Below the pieces are notes generated by a model. That model searched no databases, was not told the DNA's origin, and was given only the letters and a program-made list of their open reading frames with translations. Below are positions 1-9,115 of a DNA stretch of 49,945 bases, piece after piece. How positions within the stretch are numbered: position 1 is the stretch's first letter; each line of letters starts with the position of its first letter. The stretch is from Methanobrevibacter sp. (lineage in GTDB: Archaea; Methanobacteriota; Methanobacteria; Methanobacteriales; Methanobacteriaceae): assembly GCF_017406825.1 (NCBI RefSeq), contig NZ_JAFQXT010000010.1, positions 1-49,945 of the forward strand, read 5' to 3'. The position numbers were made by a program, and so were the translations under genes.

Positions 1-100
1 CTGAAAACAATATTAATTTTATTATTTACTTTTCATTATAATGAAAACTTTATATTATAGTTATGATAAATTAATAATTATAAAAAGAAGTGTGATTTTA

Positions 101-1303
101 ATGATTATTCAAAGAAAAGATTATATTGATAAAATCAATCCCTTTATAAATAAACATATCATTAAAGTTTTAATAGGAACAAGACGTTCTGGAAAGTCAA
201 CCATATTAAAACAAATTATTGATTCATTAATAAAACAAGGAATACCTGAAGATAATATTGTTTGGATCAACTTTGAATTAAGTGATTATTTTGAAATAGA
301 TAATATTAAAAAGCTTGAAAAGTTCATATCTCATAAAACTGAAAATATTGACGGCAAAATTTATCTATTTTTTGATGAGATACAGGTTGTTCCCCAATGG
401 GAAAAATTAATCAACTCTTACTTTGCAAAAGAAAATTATGACATATACCTTACTGGATCAAACTCAAAATTATTGTCTGGAGAATTTGCCACATATTTAT
501 CCGGCCGTTATGTCGAATTAAACATATATTCATTTTCTTTTAGGGAATATCTTGATTACTATGAAATTACTTCTGATTTTAAATCTCATTTTTACAGATA
601 TTTGGAAGATGGGGGTATGCCTTCAACATTTGACTATAGTGGCGATGATAAAAGATTAATTCTAATGGATTTATACAATTCTATTGTCCTTAAAGATATA
701 ATTCAAAGAAATAATGTTAAAAATGTCGACTTGTTGGAAAGGATTATGAGATTTGTAATGTATAACATTAGCCAGCCCTTTTCTGCAAATAAGATTCATA
801 AAAGACTAAAGCAGGATATGGTAAACTTATCTGTAAATACAATTTACAATTATCTGAAATTCTTTGAAAATGCATGCCTGATTTATCAGGTAAAGCGCGA
901 AGATTTACAGGGTAAAAGAATATTAAAATATGATGAAAAATATTATCTGTGTGATTTGGGTTTTAGACAGGCAATAATAGGAAACAATCAACGGGATATC
1001 ACTCGTGTAATCGAAAATATTGTTTATTTGGAACTTTTAAGAAGAGGATATGAAATCACCATCGGTAAAGTTGATAGCCTGGAAGTGGATTTTGTATGCA
1101 AAAAACAAAACAAACTCATTTACATTCAAGTTTCTTATTTATTGGCAAGTGAAGAAACTGTTGAAAGAGAATTTAAACCATTAAAGAGTATTCAAGATAA
1201 TTATCCAAAATACGTAATATCCATGGATGATGTGGATATGTCTCATGACGGAATAATTCATTTGAATTTAATTGATTTTTTAAGGGATAATGAAGTGATT
1301 TAA
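101..1303 (+). CDS. DUF4143-type AAA+ ATPase (400 aa)
   Basis: Probable ATP-binding protein of the AAA_14/DUF4143 family, common in gut archaea and bacteria and of unknown cellular role. A Walker A motif (GTRRSGKST) lies near residues 26-34 and Walker B (YLFFDEIQ) near 88-95, followed by YLTGSNSKLLSGE. The C-terminal part holds EVDFVCKK and IYIQVSYLL, resembling a degenerate restriction-endonuclease-like fold. I chose the ATG at 101 (MIIQRKDYID) because family members usually begin this way; an in-frame ATG at 41 would add 20 lysine- and tyrosine-rich residues. It stands alone, next to decayed sequence, which suits an accessory gene. The family call is firm; its function is unknown. Confidence 0.85.
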   Translation: MIIQRKDYIDKINPFINKHIIKVLIGTRRSGKSTILKQIIDSLIKQGIPEDNIVWINFELSDYFEIDNIKKLEKFISHKTENIDGKIYLFFDEIQVVPQWEKLINSYFAKENYDIYLTGSNSKLLSGEFATYLSGRYVELNIYSFSFREYLDYYEITSDFKSHFYRYLEDGGMPSTFDYSGDDKRLILMDLYNSIVLKDIIQRNNVKNVDLLERIMRFVMYNISQPFSANKIHKRLKQDMVNLSVNTIYNYLKFFENACLIYQVKREDLQGKRILKYDEKYYLCDLGFRQAIIGNNQRDITRVIENIVYLELLRRGYEITIGKVDSLEVDFVCKKQNKLIYIQVSYLLASEETVEREFKPLKSIQDNYPKYVISMDDVDMSHDGIIHLNLIDFLRDNEVI

Positions 1304-1349
1304 CATCTTGGAAACCATACTCTTTTTAGGAAGTATGTCCTTTTTTAGG

Positions 1350-1378
1350 GAGTTTATCAACTCTGAGTTGATAAACTC
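1350..1378. repeat. Perfect 14-bp inverted repeat downstream of the ATPase
   Basis: GAGTTTATCAACTC at 1350-1363 and its exact reverse complement at 1365-1378 are separated by one T. The 3' side runs into a moderately T-rich stretch. It may be a transcription terminator for the ATPase gene or a scar of a mobile element. The 29-nt symmetry is exact; the role is inferred. Confidence 0.6.
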
Positions 1379-1430
1379 ATTTTGGTTTTTAAATAATTAT
1401 TTTGAAGATAGATAATACTTGTTTTTATTA

Positions 1431-1513
1431 AAAGTAGTAGATAATTCACCTACTTTTCGAGCATTATTTGTTCGCATTCTATCAAACAAAAATCGAAAAA
1501 GTAGTAGATAATT
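1431..1513. repeat. Direct and inverted repeat pair in non-coding DNA
   Basis: The 16-mer AAAGTAGTAGATAATT occurs at 1431-1446 and again at 1498-1513. Between them, CTACTTTTCGA (1450-1460) faces TCGAAAAAGTAG, so the segment can also fold as a long hairpin. No coding sequence covers 1304-1589. The repeats may be a small mobile-element remnant; two copies with one gap are too few for a CRISPR call. Confidence 0.45.
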
Positions 1514-1589
1514 TGAAGTGTATTATGCCAACACCAACATGAAGTTGGTCAGAAAGAATCAGAAACTGCACAATCCTGATTCACCACTT

Positions 1590-1806
1590 TTAATTGGTGA
1601 TGTTGGAGAAAATGATGATGCAGGAAATCCCTGAAGCAGCAGCGGTTGCAAAAAAAGCCCCCTTTGCAGACATTCCTCCCTTGTGAAAGCATTGCAGGGT
1701 TTACACCTAAAATATAAGCCATCGCTAAAAATGTATTTAAACCTGCTAGAAACTCAGTTTTTAAGTTTGTATTGTTTTCTTCCAATTTGAAAAATTTGTT
1801 TAACAT
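1590..1806 (-). pseudogene. Remnant of an AzgA/NCS2-type purine permease (N-terminal fragment, frameshifted)
   Basis: The start (MLNKFFKLEENNTNLKTEF) followed by LAGLNTFLAMAYILGVNP is typical of AzgA/NCS2 xanthine-uracil-guanine permeases. After AMLSQG the frame breaks. Dropping one base in the G-run near 1675-1680 restores GGMSAKGAFFATAAASG, the expected next stretch of the first membrane region, and that frame then stops at 1590-1592. Only about 70 of more than 400 residues remain, and the rest of the gene is absent downstream. This is a dead gene. An uncorrected reading gives an 88-residue peptide with a nonsense tail, which should not be annotated as a protein. Confidence 0.8.
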
Positions 1807-1866
1807 AAACACCAAATTCGTAATATTATTTGAATTTCAATCATTGGAAGTAATTAAAATAGGACA

Positions 1867-2661
1867 TTATTTGTTATTGATAATCAATGATTCCAACTCG
1901 TCCAAACGTTCATTCAACTCTTTTTCACGTTTCTTATTATGCTTCAATAGAATCGCAGCGGTTAATGTTGCAGTACCTACGCCGGATATGGTGTATCCGC
2001 TCCAAACTAAAAGCAGACTTGTCAGTTTACCAACGCCGGTGTTGCCCAGTATCGCATAACCGTTACTTGTAAACGCATTTGAAACCATGACGATGGAATT
2101 CAATGGTTCGACGCCCTCGGCAAATAATGTGACAATAAAGCTTAGAAATACTACAGAAAATAGTAATATAATTGTTATTCCAAGGCCATTTGTCTCGGTA
2201 TATTGCCTGAATTTATCAAAATATACCTTAATGAAATATGCATAAAGCAGAATATGAATTATATAAATAGGCCATATTAAGAGAATGTCATTAGTAATAA
2301 GCAGCATTACGGATTCATAAGGCACCAGGAGGAAAAACAGCATTTTATTTTTCCAGGAATCATAATCCAATGTTAAAGCAATATATAAGGATATGAGGAT
2401 TTGTAAAAGAGCAATAGGAAGTATTTCATTTGTCTGAACTATTGTGATGTATAATATGAAAAAGAAGAAAATTAACATCATTATCAGATAAAAAACCTGT
2501 TTCAATGTTTCAAGTTCCTCTTCGGGAAAATATTCCGCCGGATTTAAAATTCTACTTTCACTATTAACTAACTTTTTATAAATAATGTTTCCGATAACAA
2601 ATAAAGCTCCAAATACTAAAATCGGAATAAGTAATTCGCACATAATCCTAAAAATTTCCAT
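1867..2661 (-). CDS. Putative 2TM pore-domain ion channel-like membrane protein (264 aa)
   Basis: Polytopic membrane protein. Hydrophobic segments lie near residues 5-27, 55-75, 80-97, 105-145 and 163-182. The C-terminal part reads as helix, re-entrant loop, helix: a loop containing NAFTSNGYAILG (about 198-209), then a glycine-rich helix (SGYTISGVGTATLTAAIL) and a charged, probably coiled tail of about 25 residues. That layout resembles Ion_trans_2 potassium channels, but the filter is TSNGYAILG rather than the classic TVGYGD. The ion channel call is an inference; it could be another Methanobacteriales membrane protein. It stands alone on the minus strand. Confidence 0.5.
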   Translation of the reverse strand: MEIFRIMCELLIPILVFGALFVIGNIIYKKLVNSESRILNPAEYFPEEELETLKQVFYLIMMLIFFFFILYITIVQTNEILPIALLQILISLYIALTLDYDSWKNKMLFFLLVPYESVMLLITNDILLIWPIYIIHILLYAYFIKVYFDKFRQYTETNGLGITIILLFSVVFLSFIVTLFAEGVEPLNSIVMVSNAFTSNGYAILGNTGVGKLTSLLLVWSGYTISGVGTATLTAAILLKHNKKREKELNERLDELESLIINNK

Positions 2662-2784
2662 AATACTACTTTTATCAACATGTATTTTATATTTTTTGAA
2701 TTCAAATGCAGGATTGAGTAAGTTTGCTTGTCTATGGAAATATAGATATATTTGTTAATGACGAGAAAAAAATAAGAAAAAGAA

Positions 2785-2809
2785 ATTATGAAGAGAAGCT
2801 CTCCATAAT
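2785..2809 (-). terminator. Hairpin plus T-tract terminator for the UbiB-family gene
   Basis: ATTATGAAGAG (2785-2795) pairs with CTCTCCATAAT (2799-2809) with one mismatch or wobble. Read on the minus strand, it is followed by a T-rich run. It lies just beyond the stop codon of the UbiB-like gene. Confidence 0.6.
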
Positions 2810-2818
2810 AATATCGCT

Positions 2819-4405
2819 TTACAAAAATTTCTTTATGCCAATAATACTCAACACTATAGCTATTATATAACCAATTAAGGATATGACCGGCATATCAAAG
2901 ACCATTGGTCCAAATGAAACAACTGAAGAGCCGATAATAAGTGCGGATACTAATGCAATTATTGAAACCTTATCAGTAATGTCGACTTCAAACCTGAATT
3001 GCAATTCTTCATTATCGATTTTGTGTATGGTTCTTGTAAGAAGTTTTGGCAAAGACTGAAGCATATGTTCATATAAAATCAGATTGCTTTTCTTACCTTT
3101 CAGATACTGTTTAGGGTTGATTCTTTGTTTTGCAATCTGCTTTGCAATCGGTGTGATTGAGGCGAAGATATCAATTTCCGGATCGAGATTGTGAGCAATA
3201 GCTTCAATCATTGATAAACCTCTTGCCATTGTAACGAATTCATTTGGAAGGATGACCCCATATTCCTGCATGAGATTAAGAAGGTCTTCCAGGACTCCAT
3301 TAAAACGATTAAGTTCAACGCCGAAATATCTTCCGAACAGGTCGTTCAGATCTCTTTTTAAAGGTCGGGTATTGATTGAATAGTCCAGGATGTCCATATA
3401 CATCAATTGGTTTATCAATCCGTCGACGTCCTGGTCGACAAATATTATCATCAATTCGGAAAGATTCTTCTTGAATTCCTCATCAAAGAATCCCATCATA
3501 CCCAAATCCAGATAGCATAAAACGTTGTTTTCAAGTATCATGATGTTTCCAGGGTGAGGGTCCCCATGGAAGAAGCCGTCAATGAATAGTTGCTGGAGAT
3601 AGGAATCAAGAACGTTTCTAGCTAAAAGCTTTTTGTCGAATTCGTCCCCGCTGCTTTGATAGACATCATTTAATTTTGTCCCGTCAATAAATTCCATGGT
3701 TAAAACTTTTGATGTGCAATACTTGGAATATGTGGCGGGGATATGGATTTCAGGATTGTCTTCAAAGTTCAGTTCAATGCGTTGCATATTCATAAATTCA
3801 TTATTATAGTCTATTTCCTTGTGAATTGAACGGTCGAATTCTTCCATGATTCCAGGCAGGTTTATCTTCTGAAGGTTGGAGTTCAATTTATCGGCACGGT
3901 TGGCAATGTATTTCATTATCCTTAAATCAAGGTCAATTTTATCTGTAATGCCTTCTTTTTGTATTTTCACGGCCACTCTTTCACCGGTTTTTAGCCTGGC
4001 TTCGTGAACCTGACCTATGGAGGCAGTAGCCAAATGCTCATGTGAAAAGTCTTCGAACAGTTCGTCAATGTTTCCATTAAGTTCTCTTTCGACTATCTTT
4101 TTAACTTGTTCATAGCTTATGGCCGGGTTATCGTCTTGCAGGTTAGCCAGCTCATCTGCAATTCTTTCCCCAACAATATCCGGCCTTGTACTCAGTAGTT
4201 GGCCTAACTTTATGAATGTGGTTCCTAAATCCTGAAGCATTAATCTTAATTTTAAGGGAAGTTCTTCATCCAATAATATTTCAGAGGTTTCTTCATCATT
4301 TTTGCGTATTTTGCTTTTTGCTGTTTGGCCCAATATTTCATCGAAGCCATATTTTTTAAGGGCCGCTCGGATTTCACCCAAGCGTTCTTTTGTTTGTTTT
4401 TCCAT
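2819..4405 (-). CDS. ABC1/UbiB-family atypical protein kinase (AarF-like, 528 aa)
   Basis: Member of the UbiB/AarF/ADCK family of atypical kinase-like ATPases. Methanogens lack ubiquinone, so the substrate here is unknown; isoprenoid or lipid metabolism is a reasonable guess. Visible motifs are the KxGQ region (FIKLGQLLSTRPDIVGER), the Ala-rich loop (ATASIGQVHEARL), the ATP-binding lysine (VAVKIQ), the catalytic region (GFFHGDPHPGN) and the metal-binding LDLGMMG. Two C-terminal membrane helices lie at about 480-525. I chose the ATG at 4405 because the upstream GTGAT, also readable as an in-frame GTG codon at 4414, fits a Shine-Dalgarno core. A hairpin terminator follows. Confidence 0.9.
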   Translation of the reverse strand: MEKQTKERLGEIRAALKKYGFDEILGQTAKSKIRKNDEETSEILLDEELPLKLRLMLQDLGTTFIKLGQLLSTRPDIVGERIADELANLQDDNPAISYEQVKKIVERELNGNIDELFEDFSHEHLATASIGQVHEARLKTGERVAVKIQKEGITDKIDLDLRIMKYIANRADKLNSNLQKINLPGIMEEFDRSIHKEIDYNNEFMNMQRIELNFEDNPEIHIPATYSKYCTSKVLTMEFIDGTKLNDVYQSSGDEFDKKLLARNVLDSYLQQLFIDGFFHGDPHPGNIMILENNVLCYLDLGMMGFFDEEFKKNLSELMIIFVDQDVDGLINQLMYMDILDYSINTRPLKRDLNDLFGRYFGVELNRFNGVLEDLLNLMQEYGVILPNEFVTMARGLSMIEAIAHNLDPEIDIFASITPIAKQIAKQRINPKQYLKGKKSNLILYEHMLQSLPKLLTRTIHKIDNEELQFRFEVDITDKVSIIALVSALIIGSSVVSFGPMVFDMPVISLIGYIIAIVLSIIGIKKFL

Positions 4406-4640
4406 TTTTATCACTCATTTCAAATATGTTTGCGAGATATTTCATTTATGAAAGTGAAATTTTGTAAAATTATTTTATATGATGTAAAATTATATCTAAC
4501 TAATATTTTCTATTAATTTGGTATTATAAAATGTTTTTCATATTAGGGTGGAAATTGAAAAATATTCAAAACCATAATATGATTGATGGCAAAAAAGAGG
4601 GTTCAAGATATAAAGTAAAATAAAAAAAGAGTAAGCAGAA

Positions 4641-4883
4641 TTATTCTGCTGTAATTTCAATATCGAAGGTCATGTGGTCGATAGCTGCGGTTTCACCAGA
4701 TTTGATAGTGTAAATTGGAGAACCGAGTAAGATTAAATTATTGTTGACTTCTCTGATTTTGTTATCAGCCACTTCTTGCATGTGGGTTCCTTCATATAAG
4801 AAACCGTTGTCTGCATCGCCTTCTAATTTGTATGAAATAACTTCACCGTTTATTTTGTTAGTTGCTTTTACATCTAAAATCAT
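4641..4883 (-). CDS. Small acidic conserved-type protein (80 aa)
   Basis: I do not recognise this protein. It is short and acidic, without membrane segments or cysteines, and has alternating hydrophobic residues suggesting a small beta-rich fold (for example NLILLGSPIYTIKSGE and MTFDIEITAE). A clear ribosome binding site (GGAGAT, 8 bases before the ATG) and its own intergenic spaces on both sides support a real gene. It lies between the UbiB-like gene and cobQ, both also on the minus strand, but spacing of more than 90 bases on each side argues for separate transcription. No function is assigned. Confidence 0.7.
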   Translation of the reverse strand: MILDVKATNKINGEVISYKLEGDADNGFLYEGTHMQEVADNKIREVNNNLILLGSPIYTIKSGETAAIDHMTFDIEITAE

Positions 4884-4982
4884 TTTTTAAATCTCCATGA
4901 ATTTGATATTAATAATTATGTTTGTTTATGTTTTTAAATAATGCGGTTTAATCAATTTCTTGAACATTATTTCTATGTTAAA

Positions 4983-6509
4983 TTAACCGAACAGCAGTTT
5001 GTCAATGACATCCATATCAAGGTGTTCTTCAACGATTTCGGCAAGCCTATTTAGGGAGTAGTCTTTTTGAGTTTCGTATGGATCTTCGCCGTATTTTGCT
5101 TCAAGGCCTTTTTTAACTCTGATATAATTTAAGAATTCTCTTCTGAAGTTATAATTGTGGAATATTCCATGGAAATATGTTGCAAACACATTCTCGCATG
5201 AAGCTCCGTCAACTTCTCCTGCGTCGTTATTTCCCTGACCTTTTTCGACGTTTAATAATCTTGAGGAGCCTAAAAGTTCGGTTGTTCCTTCATGGATTTC
5301 ATAGCCGGTAACTTCTTCCCCGATGATATTTTTGAATATTTCCCCTGCAATGCCTTCCAGATTCTCAGGTATTGTTGCAACGGATTGGGTAACGATTTTG
5401 CCTGATCTTGAAAAGCTGGATTCGATGTCCAGCAGGCCCAAACCGTCAATTGTGCCATGTTTTGATTCACGTCTTTCCTCATCATGGATAACATTGCCCA
5501 GGATTTGCAGGCCTCCGCATATTCCCACTACTGGTATTTCGGATGATTTTTCGATTATCTTTTCTGCCAGGCCGCTTTCGCGCAGTGCGAACATGTCCTC
5601 TGTTGAGTTACGGGTTCCTGGGATTATTATTGCATCGACATCTCCAATTTCCTCGTTGATTCCAATCATTTTAAGGGCAACATCCTCCTCATATTCGAAG
5701 GGGTCAATATCTGTGAAGTTTGCAATTTTCGGCAAACGGATAACTGCGATACTTATGTCTTTATCTTCAGCAAAAACGTGAGTGGTTAGGGATGCGGAAT
5801 CCTCTTCAGGTAACTTCAGGGTTTCATCGTATGGCAAAACACCCAGTACGGGCTCTCCAGTTATCTCTTCAATTCTGTCCAGTCCGGGTTTCAGAATGTC
5901 AAGGTTTCCCCGGAATTTGTTTATCACAGTGGCTTTGAGGCGTGACCTGTCATAATCATCTAAAAGGACGTAGGTTCCTGCAATTGCTGCAAACACTCCT
6001 CCCATTTCGATATCTGCAATCAGAATCACATTGGCATCCGCCATGTGTGCAATTTCCATATTTGCAATGTCCTGCTTTCTCATGTTGATTTCTGCAGGGG
6101 AACCTGCTCCCTCAATGATGATGACGTCGTATTGGTCGGATAATATTTCAAAGCTTTCATGAATCGCTTTTAGTGCGGTATCATGGTATTTGTGCTGATA
6201 ATCATAAAAGTTCATATCTCCAATGGATTTCCCTTGGATGATGACATTCGAGGTAAAATCACCTTTCGGTTTAAGTAAAATTGGATTCATGTGTATGCTT
6301 GGTTCAACCATTGCCGCTTCAGCCTGTAGCATTTGGGCTATTCCAATTTCGCCGTTTTCTTTTGTGGTGTATGAGTTTAGGGACATGTTTTGTGATTTAA
6401 AGGGAGCTACTTTATATCCCCTATTCTTATAAATTCTGCATAATGCTGCCACGAGCATACTTTTTCCGGCGTTGGAGGATGTTCCTTGAACCATGATACA
6501 TTTTGTCAT
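4983..6509 (-). CDS. cobQ: Cobyric acid synthase CobQ/CbiP (508 aa)
   Basis: Glutamine-dependent amidase that adds four amide groups to adenosylcobyrinic acid a,c-diamide late in cobamide synthesis, which methanogens need for methyl transfer. The N-terminal dethiobiotin-synthetase-like ATPase domain starts with VQGTSSNAGKSMLVAAL (about 7-23). The C-terminal class I glutamine amidotransferase domain has the nucleophile cysteine in VVGICGGLQILGN (about 326-338) and the catalytic histidine in TYFHGIFHN (about 444-452). The length of about 500 residues is normal. It is alone here; the only other corrinoid gene in the window is cbiT at 44.5-45.1 kb, so the pathway is dispersed. Confidence 0.95.
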   Translation of the reverse strand: MTKCIMVQGTSSNAGKSMLVAALCRIYKNRGYKVAPFKSQNMSLNSYTTKENGEIGIAQMLQAEAAMVEPSIHMNPILLKPKGDFTSNVIIQGKSIGDMNFYDYQHKYHDTALKAIHESFEILSDQYDVIIIEGAGSPAEINMRKQDIANMEIAHMADANVILIADIEMGGVFAAIAGTYVLLDDYDRSRLKATVINKFRGNLDILKPGLDRIEEITGEPVLGVLPYDETLKLPEEDSASLTTHVFAEDKDISIAVIRLPKIANFTDIDPFEYEEDVALKMIGINEEIGDVDAIIIPGTRNSTEDMFALRESGLAEKIIEKSSEIPVVGICGGLQILGNVIHDEERRESKHGTIDGLGLLDIESSFSRSGKIVTQSVATIPENLEGIAGEIFKNIIGEEVTGYEIHEGTTELLGSSRLLNVEKGQGNNDAGEVDGASCENVFATYFHGIFHNYNFRREFLNYIRVKKGLEAKYGEDPYETQKDYSLNRLAEIVEEHLDMDVIDKLLFG

Positions 6510-6864
6510 GATAAGATATATTGAAGTAATGTTATTTATAATTTAAAAAGGAGATTTAGTTAATCTAATTTGAGGTATGATTCTACATCTGGGGATTTAA
6601 GACTGATATCAATCATACCAACAAACTCGATTAACAAAAATAAATTATTGAATATTTATTTTGTATTATATTATATTGGCTTCATAATATATATTATTAT
6701 CTATAAATATGATTTTTATTTGATTTTTAAAAATAGTTTGTATTTATGTTGATTATTTTAAAATTTACTGTTTTTTTAGATTTTTTCTAATCATTGATAT
6801 GAATCAAGTTATCATTGATTAAATTTTTCTGATAGCTAAATTTATTTTAGTAACTTTTATTTAG
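6510..6864. other. AT-rich intergenic region upstream of lonB
   Basis: No supported gene. A 60-codon open frame at 6570-6752 has no ribosome binding site and a composition like translated AT-rich DNA. ATCATTGAT appears twice, about 20 bases apart, near 6790-6820. The region holds divergent promoter space for cobQ on the left and lonB on the right. Confidence 0.5.
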
Positions 6865-6888
6865 TAAAATAGAAAACTTTTTATATAT
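6865..6888 (+). promoter_or_regulatory. Predicted BRE/TATA promoter of lonB
   Basis: TAAAATAGAAAACTTT (6865-6880) runs into TTATATAT, forming a good archaeal BRE plus TATA box. The start of transcription would fall near 6905-6912, leaving a leader of about 55 bases. The same 16 bases recur exactly upstream of psmA (38912-38927). Confidence 0.65.
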
Positions 6889-6965
6889 TGTAAATTTAAT
6901 AATATTTATATAGTATATGTAACTTAATTCTTTAATGATGAATTTTAACGAAGTGAGGTTTGTTT

Positions 6966-8942
6966 ATGAAATTTGAAGAAAAAGAATCAATTGAAGATTC
7001 TGCTGATGTAGTCGTTGAACCAGAAATTGCTGATTCCGGCGATGGTGAAGAAACCAAACCTATGTTAGATTATAACAATATTAAAAGTTCAGAAGATATT
7101 GAAGTCCCACCTTTGTTAATTGATCAAGTTATAGGACATGAAGAATCCATCGAAACAATCAAAAAAGCGGCAAAACAGAGAAGAAACGTTTTGCTGATTG
7201 GTGATCCGGGCGTTGGAAAATCAATGCTTGCAAAAGGTATGGCGCAGATATTACCACATGAAACACTACAAGATATTTTAGTATATCCTAATATGGAAGA
7301 CAACAACCACCCATTAGTAAGATCAGTCCCTGCGGGGGAAGGTAAAAAAATAGTAAGAGCAACAAAAGGCTCAGCAAAAGGCCAGGAAGAAAGAAAAACT
7401 ATCATTACAATGTTTGCAATTGGAGGAATACTGGTAATAGGATTCATGTATGGCAGATTACTGGAATCAATCATTGCAGCAGCATTAATCTTACTTATAT
7501 CAATACAAATTAAACCTAAATCCAATAATATGTCTCCAAAATTATTGGTGAATAATGAAGAGTCCCGTTTTGCACCGTTCATGGATGCAACAGGAGCTCA
7601 TGCCGGAGCATTATTGGGAGATGTACGTCACGACCCGTACCAATCCGGAGGATTAGGTACTCCTGCGCATGAACGTGTAGAGGCAGGAATGATTCATAAA
7701 GCCAACAGGGGTGTTTTATACATTGACGAAATCGGTACAATGAGTATGAAAACCCAACAGGAATTATTATCTGCAATGCAGGAGAAAAAATATTCAATCA
7801 CAGGTCAAAGCGAAAACTCAAGTGGTGCAATGGTAAGATCTCAGGCCGTACCGTGTGATTTTGTTCTTGTGGCTTCAGGAAACCTTCAGGTTCTTGAAGG
7901 AATGCACATTGCAATGAGATCAAGAATCAGAGGATACGGTTATGAAGTATTCATGAAGGATTACATGGACGATACAACTGAAAACAGGGAAAAACTGGTT
8001 CAGTTCGTAGCCCAGGAAGTCAAAAATGATGGAAGAATCCCTCATTTCGCTCCCGATGCATTGGATGAAATCATCATGGAAGCGAAAAGAAGATCAGGTA
8101 AGCAAAATGCATTAACCTTAAGATTAAGAGACTTGGGCGGACTTGTACGTTCTGCAGGTGATGTGGCTATTGAAAAAGGAGCAGACATCGTAACTGCAGC
8201 CCATGTTGTCGAAGCTAAGAAATTCGCAAGAACCCTTGAACAGCAAATAGCAGACAGGTCAATCATCCAAAGAAAAGACTACAGTATGGTATCTTCTGAA
8301 GGAGGGAAGGTAGGTCTTGTCAATGGTCTTGCAGTAATTGGTGATAGAAGCGGTATTGTATCACCTATCGCAGCAGAAGCGGCACCGACTCAGTCCAAAA
8401 ACGGCGGGCAAATCATTGCTACAGGTAAATTGGGTGAGATAGCTCAGGAATCTGTTCAAAACGTTAGTGCGTTAATTAAGAAATACACCAACAAGGACAT
8501 TTCCAATTATGACATTCACGTCCAGTTCATCCAGACTTATGACGGGGTTGAAGGTGACTCAGCCAGTGTTAGCATTGCAACAGCAGTAATATCAGCGATT
8601 GAAGAAATTCCAATCGATCAGACTGTTGCATTGACAGGTTCACTAAATGTACGTGGAGATGTAATGCCTATAGGTGGAGCAACCGCCAAAATCGAAGCGG
8701 CAGCCGAAGCCGGAATGAAAAAAGTATTGATTCCGAAATCTAACTTAAAAGATGTTATGATTGAGAAGAAATACGAAGACATGATTGAAATCATTCCGAC
8801 TGAAACTTTAAGTGATGTTTTGGAAAATATTCTAATTAGCGGATCCAGCAAAGACAAGCTAATTGAAAAGATGAAAAACATCGGTTCTAAAGTTGTAGAT
8901 AAGGTTCCGCAAACTACTTTAAATAATCCAACTACCAATTAA
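6966..8942 (+). CDS. lonB: Archaeal membrane-bound ATP-dependent Lon protease, LonB type (658 aa)
   Basis: Membrane-anchored AAA+ protease that unfolds and degrades damaged or regulatory proteins. Walker A is [13 protein letters not shown] (about residues 79-91). As in archaeal LonB, two membrane helices (about 145-180) are inserted between Walker A and Walker B ([11 protein letters not shown], about 246-256). The C-terminal S16 protease domain has the catalytic serine in [10 protein letters not shown] and lysine in [10 protein letters not shown]. The ATG at 6966 follows GAGGT with good spacing; an in-frame TTG at 6960 is less likely. A very acidic first 50 residues precedes the ATPase. Transcription appears monocistronic, with a promoter at 6865 and a terminator at 8924. 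Confidence 0.97.
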   Translation: MKFEEKESIEDSADVVVEPEIADSGDGEETKPMLDYNNIKSSEDIEVPPLLIDQVIGHEESIETIKKAAKQRRNVLLIGDPGVGKSMLAKGMAQILPHETLQDILVYPNMEDNNHPLVRSVPAGEGKKIVRATKGSAKGQEERKTIITMFAIGGILVIGFMYGRLLESIIAAALILLISIQIKPKSNNMSPKLLVNNEESRFAPFMDATGAHAGALLGDVRHDPYQSGGLGTPAHERVEAGMIHKANRGVLYIDEIGTMSMKTQQELLSAMQEKKYSITGQSENSSGAMVRSQAVPCDFVLVASGNLQVLEGMHIAMRSRIRGYGYEVFMKDYMDDTTENREKLVQFVAQEVKNDGRIPHFAPDALDEIIMEAKRRSGKQNALTLRLRDLGGLVRSAGDVAIEKGADIVTAAHVVEAKKFARTLEQQIADRSIIQRKDYSMVSSEGGKVGLVNGLAVIGDRSGIVSPIAAEAAPTQSKNGGQIIATGKLGEIAQESVQNVSALIKKYTNKDISNYDIHVQFIQTYDGVEGDSASVSIATAVISAIEEIPIDQTVALTGSLNVRGDVMPIGGATAKIEAAAEAGMKKVLIPKSNLKDVMIEKKYEDMIEIIPTETLSDVLENILISGSSKDKLIEKMKNIGSKVVDKVPQTTLNNPTTN

Positions 8943-8951
8943 GTTGGATTA
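8924..8951 (+). terminator. Hairpin terminator overlapping the lonB stop codon
   Basis: TAATCCAACT (8924-8933) and its exact complement AGTTGGATTA (8942-8951) form a 10-bp stem with an 8-base loop. A T-rich run (8955-8985) follows on the plus strand. Confidence 0.65.
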
Positions 8952-9092
8952 CTCTATTATTTTTTCTTTTACTATTTTTTTCTATTGTGTTGTAGAATTC
9001 ACAATCTGTTTTTTCAAATTCCTCAAAAGATGCGTCAACGCGCAGTTGCAGACATCTGTTTGCCCAGTTTTATCATAAATGATGCAAGAATA
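8932..9092 (-). pseudogene. C-terminal remnant of the gene split by the TnpB element
   Basis: On the minus strand from 9092, the first frame gives ILASFMI. Removing one base from an A-run near 9070-9073 then opens a frame reading NWANRCLQLRVDASFEEFE and on to KTDCEFYNTIEKNSK, stopping at 8932-8934. The composition is that of a real acidic protein tail. It abuts the left hairpin of the IS element in the same orientation as the gene truncated at the right end (11107-11472). I infer the two were one gene before insertion. The extra base implies further decay or an uncertain join. Confidence 0.55.
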
Positions 9093-9115
9093 CCCCGACC
9101 TCTTTTAGGTCGGGG
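9093..9115. repeat. Left subterminal hairpin of the TnpB element
   Basis: Perfect 9-bp stem CCCCGACCT/AGGTCGGGG with loop CTTTT. It is strikingly GC-rich against the local AT background. Confidence 0.8.

Noticed and set aside
1431..1513. CRISPR array
   Set aside because: Only two copies of a 16-base repeat with one gap, no further units and no cas genes in the window.
1549..1674. Cys/His-rich C-terminus of the 88-residue minus-strand frame (NRCCFRDFLHHHF) as a metal-binding domain
   Set aside because: It results from a single-base frameshift; the corrected frame gives ordinary permease sequence.
6570..6752. 60-residue plus-strand open frame upstream of lonB
   Set aside because: No ribosome binding site, and a composition (Ile, Tyr, Asn, Lys) expected from chance translation of AT-rich DNA.
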